In this document: positions 57,715 to 64,000 of the stretch, in pieces
Layout of the letters: every line of letters begins with the position of its first letter
How positions within the stretch are numbered: the first letter of the stretch is position 1
Assembly (NCBI GenBank): GCA_002270295.1
Contig: NISF01000001.1
Coordinates: forward strand, 496,001-560,000
Source of the DNA: Enterobacter sp. 10-1
GTDB lineage: Bacteria; Pseudomonadota; Gammaproteobacteria; Enterobacterales; Enterobacteriaceae
DNA length: 64,000 nucleotides
Direction of reading: 5' to 3'
Notes under the pieces: model-generated
What the model was told of the DNA's origin: nothing
What the model saw: the letters and a program-made list of their open reading frames with translations, nothing else
The model's database searches: none
Position numbers and translations under genes: made by a program

Positions 57715-58104
57715 ATGGTAAGAAATGTGAAAAAACAAAGACCTGTCAATCTGGATCTGCAAACGATCCGGTTCCCAATCACGGCGATAGCGTCCATTCT
57801 CCATCGCGTATCCGGTGTGATCACCTTCGTGGCGGTCGGGATTCTGCTTTGGCTGCTGGGCACCAGTCTTTCCTCTCCCGAAGGTTTCCTCACTGCAGCA
57901 TCCATTATGGATAGCTTCTTCGTGAAATTCATTATGTGGGGCATTCTGACCGCATTGGCTTATCACGCTGTGGTTGGTATCCGCCACCTGATGATGGACT
58001 TTGGCTACCTGGAAGAAACCCTCGAAGTAGGGACACGCTCCGCCAAGATTTCTTTTGTTATTACTGTCGTGCTTTCACTTCTCGCAGGAGTCCTCGTATG
58101 GTAA
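57715..58104 (+). CDS. sdhC: Succinate dehydrogenase cytochrome b556 subunit SdhC
   Basis: SdhC is the larger membrane anchor of complex II and binds heme b and ubiquinone. From the ATG at 57715 ([20 protein letters not shown]) it has 129 residues, as in K-12, with three membrane spans and the conserved heme His in [18 protein letters not shown] and the quinone-site segment SILHRVSGV. An ATG at 57700 would add 5 residues. No strong ribosome-binding site precedes the start, as in K-12. Its end overlaps sdhD by 7 bases. Confidence 0.97.
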   Translation: MVRNVKKQRPVNLDLQTIRFPITAIASILHRVSGVITFVAVGILLWLLGTSLSSPEGFLTAASIMDSFFVKFIMWGILTALAYHAVVGIRHLMMDFGYLEETLEVGTRSAKISFVITVVLSLLAGVLVW

Positions 58105-58445
58105 GCAACGCCTCAGCACTGGGACGCAACGGCGTACATGACTTCATTCTGGTTCGTGCCACCGCTATCGTTCTGACCCTCTACATCATCTATATGGTCG
58201 GCTTTTTTGCCACCACGGGTGAAATTTCATGGGAAGTCTGGACGGGTTTTTTCTCCTCCGCGTTCACTAAAGTCTTCACCCTGTTGGCCCTCGTCTCCAT
58301 CCTGATCCACGCCTGGATCGGTATGTGGCAGGTACTGACGGACTACGTTAAACCACTGGCTGTGCGCCTGGTTCTGCAACTGCTTATCGTTGTTGCGCTG
58401 GTGGCTTACGTTCTTTATGGATTTGTTGTGGTGTGGGGTGTGTAA
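58098..58445 (+). CDS. sdhD: Succinate dehydrogenase membrane subunit SdhD
   Basis: SdhD is the small membrane anchor of complex II. The 115-residue product (as in K-12) starts [20 protein letters not shown], has three spans and the heme/quinone ligands in [18 protein letters not shown]. It overlaps sdhC by 7 bases and sdhA by 1. A frame beginning at 57936 is a spurious upstream extension within sdhC. Confidence 0.97.
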   Translation: MVSNASALGRNGVHDFILVRATAIVLTLYIIYMVGFFATTGEISWEVWTGFFSSAFTKVFTLLALVSILIHAWIGMWQVLTDYVKPLAVRLVLQLLIVVALVAYVLYGFVVVWGV

Positions 58446-60211
58446 TGAAATTGCCTGTCAGAGAATTTGATGCTGTTGTGATTGGTGCTGGTGGCGCAGG
58501 TATGCGCGCGGCGCTGCAAATTTCCCAGAGCGGCCAGTCCTGTGCGCTGCTCTCCAAAGTGTTCCCTACTCGTTCCCATACCGTTTCCGCTCAGGGTGGC
58601 ATCACCGTTGCGCTCGGTAATACCCATGAAGATAACTGGGAATGGCACATGTACGACACCGTAAAAGGGTCGGACTATATTGGCGACCAGGACGCCATTG
58701 AATATATGTGCAAAACCGGTCCGGAAGCGATTCTCGAACTGGATCATATGGGCCTGCCGTTCTCGCGTCTCGAAGATGGCACCATTTATCAACGTCCGTT
58801 TGGCGGCCAGTCGAAAAACTTCGGCGGCGAGCAGGCGGCACGTACCGCGGCGGCGGCTGACCGTACCGGCCACGCCCTGCTGCATACCCTGTATCAGCAA
58901 AACCTGAAAAACCACACTACTATCTTCTCCGAATGGTACGCGCTGGATCTGGTGAAAAACGCCGACGGCGCGATCGTTGGCTGTACCGCGCTGTGTATCG
59001 AAACCGGTGAAGTGGTCTACTTCAAGGCCCGTGCGACCGTGCTGGCTACCGGTGGTGCAGGTCGTATTTATCAATCAACCACTAACGCCCACATCAACAC
59101 CGGCGACGGCGTTGGGATGGCTATCCGCGCCGGCGTTCCGGTGCAGGATATGGAAATGTGGCAGTTCCACCCGACCGGTATCGCCGGAGCCGGGGTGCTG
59201 GTCACCGAAGGCTGCCGCGGTGAAGGCGGCTATTTGCTGAATAAACACGGCGAACGCTTCATGGAGCGCTATGCCCCGAATGCGAAAGACCTGGCGGGTC
59301 GTGACGTGGTGGCGCGTTCCATCATGATCGAAATCCGTGAAGGCCGCGGCTGCGATGGTCCGTGGGGCCCGCACGCCAAGCTGAAGCTTGATCATCTGGG
59401 CAAAGAAGTTCTCGAATCCCGCCTGCCGGGTATCCTCGAACTGTCGCGTACCTTTGCGCACGTTGACCCGGTTAAAGAGCCGATTCCGGTTATCCCAACC
59501 TGCCACTATATGATGGGCGGTATTCCGACCAGAGTAAGCGGCCAGGCGCTGACCGTTAACGAGCAGGGCGAAGATGTCGTTATCCCTGGGCTGTTCGCCG
59601 TCGGCGAAATTGCCTGCGTATCGGTCCACGGCGCTAACCGTCTGGGCGGCAACTCGCTGCTTGACCTGGTGGTGTTCGGCCGCGCGGTCGGCGTGCATCT
59701 GCAGGAATCTATCGCCGAGCAGGGCGAGCTTCGCGACGCGACGGAAGAAGAAGTTGATGCTTCTCTGGCGCGCCTGAACCGTTGGAACGGCAACCGTAAC
59801 GGCGAAGACCCGGCCGAAATCCGCAAAGCGCTGCAGGAATGTATGCAGCACAACTTCTCGGTATTCCGCGAAGGCGATGCGATGGCGAAAGGGCTTGAGC
59901 AGCTGAAGGCGATCCGCGAGCGTCTGAAAAACGCGCGCCTCGACGACACCTCCAGCGAGTTCAACACCCAGCGCGTTGAGTGCCTGGAGCTGGATAACCT
60001 GATGGAAACCGCATACGCAACGGCGGTCTCTGCCAACTTCCGTACCGAAAGCCGTGGCGCGCATAGCCGCTTCGACTTCCCGGAACGTGACGATGAAAAC
60101 TGGCTGTGCCATTCCCTGTATCTGCCAGAGTCGGAAGCCATGACGCGTCGTAGCGTCAACATGGAACCGAAGCTGCGCCCGGCATTCCCGCCGAAGATTC
60201 GTACTTATTAA
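58445..60211 (+). CDS. sdhA: Succinate dehydrogenase flavoprotein subunit SdhA
   Basis: SdhA carries covalent FAD and oxidises succinate to fumarate. From the ATG at 58445 (overlapping the sdhD TAA) the product is 588 residues, as in K-12. It shows the FAD motif [13 protein letters not shown], the flavinylation His in [13 protein letters not shown] near residue 45, and the active-site region [20 protein letters not shown] and [17 protein letters not shown]. Confidence 0.98.
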   Translation: MKLPVREFDAVVIGAGGAGMRAALQISQSGQSCALLSKVFPTRSHTVSAQGGITVALGNTHEDNWEWHMYDTVKGSDYIGDQDAIEYMCKTGPEAILELDHMGLPFSRLEDGTIYQRPFGGQSKNFGGEQAARTAAAADRTGHALLHTLYQQNLKNHTTIFSEWYALDLVKNADGAIVGCTALCIETGEVVYFKARATVLATGGAGRIYQSTTNAHINTGDGVGMAIRAGVPVQDMEMWQFHPTGIAGAGVLVTEGCRGEGGYLLNKHGERFMERYAPNAKDLAGRDVVARSIMIEIREGRGCDGPWGPHAKLKLDHLGKEVLESRLPGILELSRTFAHVDPVKEPIPVIPTCHYMMGGIPTRVSGQALTVNEQGEDVVIPGLFAVGEIACVSVHGANRLGGNSLLDLVVFGRAVGVHLQESIAEQGELRDATEEEVDASLARLNRWNGNRNGEDPAEIRKALQECMQHNFSVFREGDAMAKGLEQLKAIRERLKNARLDDTSSEFNTQRVECLELDNLMETAYATAVSANFRTESRGAHSRFDFPERDDENWLCHSLYLPESEAMTRRSVNMEPKLRPAFPPKIRTY

Positions 60212-60226
60212 TGCGGAGACAGGAAA

Positions 60227-60943
60227 ATGAAACTCGAGTTTTCAATTTATCGTTATAACCCGGACGTTGACGATGCTCCGCATATGCAGGATTACAGCCT
60301 GGAAGCGGAAGACGGTCGCGACATGATGCTGCTGGACGCCCTGATGCAGCTGAAGGAAAAAGACCCGTCGCTCTCATTTCGTCGTTCCTGCCGTGAAGGG
60401 GTCTGTGGCTCCGACGGTCTGAACATGAACGGTAAAAACGGTCTGGCGTGCATCACGCCGATCTCCGCGCTGAATAAGCCGGGTAAGAAAATTGTTATCC
60501 GTCCGCTGCCAGGTTTACCGGTTATCCGCGATTTGGTTGTAGACATGGGGCAATTCTATGCACAATATGAGAAGATTAAGCCTTACTTGTTGAATAATGG
60601 GCAAAATCCTCCGGCTCGTGAGCATCTGCAGATGCCTGAGCAGCGTGAGAAACTCGACGGGCTGTACGAATGTATTCTGTGCGCATGTTGTTCAACGTCC
60701 TGCCCGTCCTTCTGGTGGAACCCGGACAAATTTGTCGGCCCGGCAGGATTACTGGCGGCGTATCGCTTCCTGATCGATAGCCGCGATACCGAAACCGACA
60801 GCCGCCTGGAAGGGTTGAGCGATGCTTTCAGCGTATTCCGCTGTCATAGCATTATGAACTGCGTCAGTGTTTGTCCTAAGGGGCTGAACCCGACGCGCGC
60901 CATCGGCCATATCAAGTCGATGCTGCTGCAGCGCAGTGCGTAA
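60227..60943 (+). CDS. sdhB: Succinate dehydrogenase iron-sulfur subunit SdhB
   Basis: SdhB passes electrons from FAD through three Fe-S clusters to ubiquinone. The 238-residue product has the 2Fe-2S Cys set (RRSCREGVCGSDGLNMNG and a later Cys in NGLACITPIS), the 4Fe-4S set CILCACCSTSCP and the 3Fe-4S set CHSIMNCVSVCPKGLNP. It follows sdhA by 15 bases and is separated from sucA by 507 bases of repeats. Confidence 0.98.
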   Translation: MKLEFSIYRYNPDVDDAPHMQDYSLEAEDGRDMMLLDALMQLKEKDPSLSFRRSCREGVCGSDGLNMNGKNGLACITPISALNKPGKKIVIRPLPGLPVIRDLVVDMGQFYAQYEKIKPYLLNNGQNPPAREHLQMPEQREKLDGLYECILCACCSTSCPSFWWNPDKFVGPAGLLAAYRFLIDSRDTETDSRLEGLSDAFSVFRCHSIMNCVSVCPKGLNPTRAIGHIKSMLLQRSA

Positions 60944-60957
60944 GTAACCCGGTCTGT

Positions 60958-61025
60958 CCCGGATGGCGCTATCGCTTATCCGGGCTACCCGAAGCAGTAG
61001 CCCCGGCAGCGTTTGTGCCGCCGGG
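60958..61025. repeat. REP pair (BIME-like) after sdhB
   Basis: CCCGGATGGCGCTATCGCTT (60958-60977) continuing ATCCGGGCTAC is a recognisable REP unit with a 7-bp stem (60958-60964/60978-60984). It is followed by an inverted partner, GTAGCCCCGGCAGCG to GCCGGG, ending at 61025; GGGCTAC and GTAGCCC face each other. Confidence 0.75.
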
Positions 61026-61032
61026 AAATGAA

Positions 61033-61155
61033 TACCCTAAATAATTCGAGTTACAGGAAGGCGGCGACGCCGCGAATCCCCAGGAGCTTACTCAAGTAAG
61101 TGACTGGGGTGAGTGAGGAAAGCCAACGCACATGTAACTTGAAGTATGAAGGGGA
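61033..61155. repeat. ERIC element
   Basis: The core GAATCCCCAGGAGCTTACTC, then AAGTAAGTGACTGGGGTGAG, matches the ERIC consensus. Outer arms (CCCTAAATAATTCGAGTTAC against the complement of GTAACTTGAAGTATGAAGGG) are inverted repeats at 17 of 21 positions. Length is about 120-126 bp. Confidence 0.88.
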
Positions 61156-61166
61156 TGGCAGGAAAT

Positions 61167-61331
61167 CTTTAAAAACCGCCAAATATGTACCAGTAATCAA
61201 GGCGTTCAGAGCGAGGTAAGGCGGCAACTGAACGCATCCCCGGGAGCATAGTGAACTATGTGACCGGGGTAAGTGAAGGCAGCTAACGCAACCGCAGCCT
61301 GAACGCCGAAGATTAATGGCAGTTTTTAAAG
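61167..61331. repeat. Second palindromic repeat, ERIC-related, in the sdhB-sucA spacer
   Basis: This 165-bp element has outer inverted arms CTTTAAAAACCGCCA (61167-61181) and TGGCAGTTTTTAAAG (61317-61331), 14 of 15, and a perfect inner 9-bp pair GGCGTTCAG/CTGAACGCC (61201-61209 and 61299-61307). Its centre, CATCCCCGGGAGCATAGTGA and on to ACTATGTGACCGGGGTAAGT, follows the ERIC core plan with different bases. The sequence from 61332 to 61450 is the sucA leader. Confidence 0.7.
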
Positions 61332-61450
61332 GTTCCTTCGCGGATGCAGAAGCCACAACTCGTCCGCAACAAGTGAACCCCGGCACGTACAATCCATGTG
61401 CGTGGTAGTTTCTACGGCGAAATAAGCATATAAATGCTTAAGGGATCACG

Positions 61451-64000
61451 ATGCAGAACGGCGCAATGAAAGCCTGGCTGGACTCTTCTTACCTCTCTGG
61501 TTCGAACCAGAGCTGGATAGAACAGCTCTATGAAGACTTCTTAACCGATCCTGACTCTGTTGACGCCAACTGGCGTTCTATGTTCCAGCAGTTACCTGGC
61601 ACCGGAGTCAAACCGGATCAATTTCATTCCAAAACGCGTGATTATTTCCGTCGATTGGCGAAGGATGCCTCACGTTACACTTCTTCGATTTCCGACCCTG
61701 ACACCAATGTGAAGCAGGTTAAAGTCCTGCAGCTCATCAACGCCTATCGCTTCCGCGGCCACCAGCACGCGAATCTCGATCCGCTGGGACTGTGGAAACA
61801 GGATAGAGTGGCGGATTTAGACCCGGCATACCACGATTTGACCGAGGCCGACTTCCAGGAAAGTTATAACGTAGGTTCTTTTGCCATCGGCAAAGATACG
61901 ATGAAGCTGGGCGAGCTGCTGTCAGCGCTCAAACAGACCTACTGCGGCGCTATCGGCGCGGAATACATGCATATCACCTCTACTGAAGAGAAGCGCTGGA
62001 TCCAGCAGCGTATTGAATCGGTAGCAGGGAAAGCCAGCTTTACCGCTGAAGAGAAAAAACGCTTCTTAAGCGAACTGACCGCCGCTGAAGGTCTGGAACG
62101 CTACCTTGGCGCGAAATTCCCGGGCGCGAAACGCTTCTCGCTGGAAGGCGGCGATGCGCTGATCCCGATGCTGAAAGAGATGATCCGCCACGCTGGCAAA
62201 AGCGGCACCCGCGAAGTGGTGCTGGGCATGGCGCACCGCGGCCGTCTGAACGTGCTGGTCAACGTCCTCGGTAAAAAGCCGCAGGATCTGTTTGACGAGT
62301 TCGCCGGCAAGCATAAAGAACATCTCGGCACCGGCGACGTGAAGTACCACATGGGCTTCTCTTCCGATATGGAAACCGAAGGCGGTCTGGTACACCTTGC
62401 GCTGGCGTTTAACCCGTCGCACCTTGAGATCGTCAGCCCGGTGGTTATCGGTTCCGTGCGCGCCCGTCTGGATCGTCTGGACGAGCCAAGCAGCAATAAA
62501 GTGCTGCCGATTACCATTCACGGCGACGCCGCGATAACCGGTCAGGGCGTGGTTCAGGAAACGCTGAACATGTCGAAAGCCCGCGGTTACGAAGTGGGCG
62601 GTACCGTACGTATTGTTATCAACAACCAGGTGGGCTTCACCACCTCGAACCCGCTGGACGCGCGCTCTACGCCGTATTGCACCGATATCGGTAAAATGGT
62701 TCAGGCGCCGATCTTCCACGTTAACGCGGATGACCCGGAAGCCGTGGCTTTTGTTACCCGCCTGGCGCTGGATTTCCGCAATACCTTCAAACGCGATGTT
62801 CTGATCGACCTGGTGTGCTACCGCCGTCACGGCCATAACGAAGCCGACGAGCCGAGCGCAACCCAGCCGCTGATGTACCAGAAAATCAAAAAACATCCGA
62901 CTCCACGCAAAATCTATGCGGACAAGCTGGAGCAGGACAAAGTGTCGACGCTGGAAGACGCCACCGAGCAGGTTAACCTCTACCGTGATGCGCTGGATGC
63001 CGGCGAATGCGTGGTAGAAGAGTGGCGTCCGATGAACCTGCACTCCTTTACCTGGTCGCCGTACCTCAACCACGAGTGGGATGAGAGCTACCCGAGCAAG
63101 GTGGAGATGAAGCGCCTGCAGGAGCTGGCTAAGCGTATCAGCACCGTGCCTGAAAGCATTGAAATGCAGTCTCGCGTCGCCAAAATCTACGGCGATCGTC
63201 AGGCGATGGCTGCCGGCGAGAAGCTGTTTGACTGGGGCGGTGCGGAAAACCTGGCTTATGCGACGCTGGTCGATGAGGGTATTCCGATTCGTCTGTCCGG
63301 TGAAGACTCCGGTCGCGGTACCTTCTTCCACCGCCACTCGGTTATTCATAACCAGGTGAACGGCTCAACCTATATTCCGCTGCAGCACGTGCATAACGGC
63401 CAGGAGCATTTTAAAGTCTGGGACTCCGTGCTCTCTGAAGAAGCGGTTCTGGCGTTTGAATACGGCTATGCAACCGCTGAACCGCGCACTCTGACCATCT
63501 GGGAAGCCCAGTTCGGCGACTTCGCCAACGGCGCCCAGGTTGTTATTGACCAGTTCATCAGCTCCGGCGAGCAGAAATGGGGCCGGATGTGTGGCCTGGT
63601 GATGCTGCTGCCGCACGGCTACGAAGGCCAGGGCCCGGAGCACTCCTCCGCGCGTCTGGAACGCTATCTGCAGCTCTGCGCCGAGCAGAATATGCAGGTC
63701 TGCGTACCGTCGACCCCGGCTCAGGTTTACCACATGCTGCGTCGTCAGGCGCTGCGCGGTATGCGCCGTCCGCTGGTGGTGATGTCACCGAAATCGCTGC
63801 TGCGTCACCCGCTGGCGGTTTCCAGCCTCGATGAGCTGGCAAACGGCACCTTCCTGCCGGCGATCGGCGAAGTGGACGATCTTGACCCGAAAGCCGTGAA
63901 GCGCGTGGTGCTGTGCTCTGGTAAAGTTTATTACGACCTGCTGGAGCAGCGTCGTAAAAACGACCAAAAAGATGTCGCTATCGTGCGCGTAGAGCAGCTC
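61451..64000 (+). CDS. sucA: 2-oxoglutarate dehydrogenase E1 component SucA (5' part)
   Basis: SucA is the thiamine-diphosphate-dependent E1 of the 2-oxoglutarate dehydrogenase complex, decarboxylating 2-oxoglutarate and passing succinyl to SucB lipoyl groups. The window holds the first 850 codons; the gene runs off the right edge still open. Translation starts MQNGAMKAWLDSSYLSGSNQ behind AAGGGAT. Visible regions include RFRGHQHANLDPLG, EKFPGAKRFSLEGG-like AKFPGAKRFSLEGGDALIPM, the thiamine-binding GDAAITGQGVVQETLNMS with VGFTTSNP, CYRRHGHNEADEPS and SGEDSGRGTFFHRHSV. It is expected to continue into sucB and be partly co-transcribed with sdhCDAB. Confidence 0.97.
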   Translation, partial: MQNGAMKAWLDSSYLSGSNQSWIEQLYEDFLTDPDSVDANWRSMFQQLPGTGVKPDQFHSKTRDYFRRLAKDASRYTSSISDPDTNVKQVKVLQLINAYRFRGHQHANLDPLGLWKQDRVADLDPAYHDLTEADFQESYNVGSFAIGKDTMKLGELLSALKQTYCGAIGAEYMHITSTEEKRWIQQRIESVAGKASFTAEEKKRFLSELTAAEGLERYLGAKFPGAKRFSLEGGDALIPMLKEMIRHAGKSGTREVVLGMAHRGRLNVLVNVLGKKPQDLFDEFAGKHKEHLGTGDVKYHMGFSSDMETEGGLVHLALAFNPSHLEIVSPVVIGSVRARLDRLDEPSSNKVLPITIHGDAAITGQGVVQETLNMSKARGYEVGGTVRIVINNQVGFTTSNPLDARSTPYCTDIGKMVQAPIFHVNADDPEAVAFVTRLALDFRNTFKRDVLIDLVCYRRHGHNEADEPSATQPLMYQKIKKHPTPRKIYADKLEQDKVSTLEDATEQVNLYRDALDAGECVVEEWRPMNLHSFTWSPYLNHEWDESYPSKVEMKRLQELAKRISTVPESIEMQSRVAKIYGDRQAMAAGEKLFDWGGAENLAYATLVDEGIPIRLSGEDSGRGTFFHRHSVIHNQVNGSTYIPLQHVHNGQEHFKVWDSVLSEEAVLAFEYGYATAEPRTLTIWEAQFGDFANGAQVVIDQFISSGEQKWGRMCGLVMLLPHGYEGQGPEHSSARLERYLQLCAEQNMQVCVPSTPAQVYHMLRRQALRGMRRPLVVMSPKSLLRHPLAVSSLDELANGTFLPAIGEVDDLDPKAVKRVVLCSGKVYYDLLEQRRKNDQKDVAIVRVEQL

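Noticed and set aside
61051-61392. 113-codon minus-strand frame in the sdhB-sucA spacer
   Set aside because: It is made of ERIC and related palindromic repeat sequence and has no homology as a protein.
62066-63349. 427-codon open frame opposite sucA
   Set aside because: Antisense shadow of sucA with no homology that I recognise; the real gene is the plus-strand frame open to the window edge.

Overview
This window is an ordinary, gene-dense stretch of core chromosome from an enterobacterium. Nearly every protein resembles its Escherichia coli K-12 counterpart at close to full length, gene order follows the K-12 nadD-to-sucA segment, and the DNA is GC-rich. An ornithine decarboxylase locus (speF-potE) and a pyroglutamyl peptidase gene inside the 5-oxoprolinase cluster suggest a Klebsiella, Raoultella or Enterobacter relative. 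The species cannot be fixed from sequence reading alone. I see no phage, insertion sequence, CRISPR array, toxin-antitoxin pair or defence island.

Layout. 1-4.8 kb (minus): leuS-lptE-holA-nadD, with nadD cut by the window edge. 4.9-5.4 kb: ybeL. 5.5-8.7 kb (minus): the glutamate/aspartate ABC importer gltIJKL with an internal terminator that defines the SroC small RNA. 9.1-14.7 kb (minus): miaB, then ybeZ-ybeY-corC-lnt. 15-16.2 kb: ubiF. 16.3-17.06 kb (minus): seven tRNA genes (Met, Leu, Gln, Gln, Met, Gln, Gln) with a stringent-type promoter and a terminator. 17.2-18.9 kb: asnB. 19.2-25.6 kb: the N-acetylglucosamine regulon, nagBACD divergent from nagE. 25.7-29.6 kb: glnS, then chitoporin chiP and lipoprotein chiQ, with NagC operators and a ChiX pairing site. 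29.7-32.3 kb (minus): ybfF, ybfE, fldA, fur. 32.5-34.7 kb: seqA-pgm. 34.8-38.7 kb (minus): speFL-speF-potE. 39.0-46.8 kb (minus): kdpFABC-kdpDE. 47.1-49.4 kb: ybfA, ybgA-phrB. 49.4-50.8 kb (minus): dtpD. 51.1-55.7 kb: ybgI-pxpB-pxpC-pxpA-pcp-nei. 55.8-57.1 kb (minus): gltA. 57.7 kb to the end: sdhCDAB and the first 850 codons of sucA.

Functional themes. Chitin-sugar uptake (ChiP) and GlcNAc catabolism (NagE, NagA, NagB) share NagC operators. Glutamate enters by GltIJKL and may also be regenerated from pyroglutamate by Pcp plus PxpABC. Osmotic and potassium stress is handled by Kdp, with ornithine decarboxylation next to it. The TCA entry enzymes citrate synthase, succinate dehydrogenase and 2-oxoglutarate dehydrogenase sit together.

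The most interesting content is regulatory and non-coding: the 34-codon SpeFL arrest peptide, the SroC terminator inside gltIJKL, paired NagC operators at chiP, the KdpE site, and a crowded intergenic run of REP, ERIC and a second palindromic repeat between sdhB and sucA. I found no convincing undescribed system and do not claim one.
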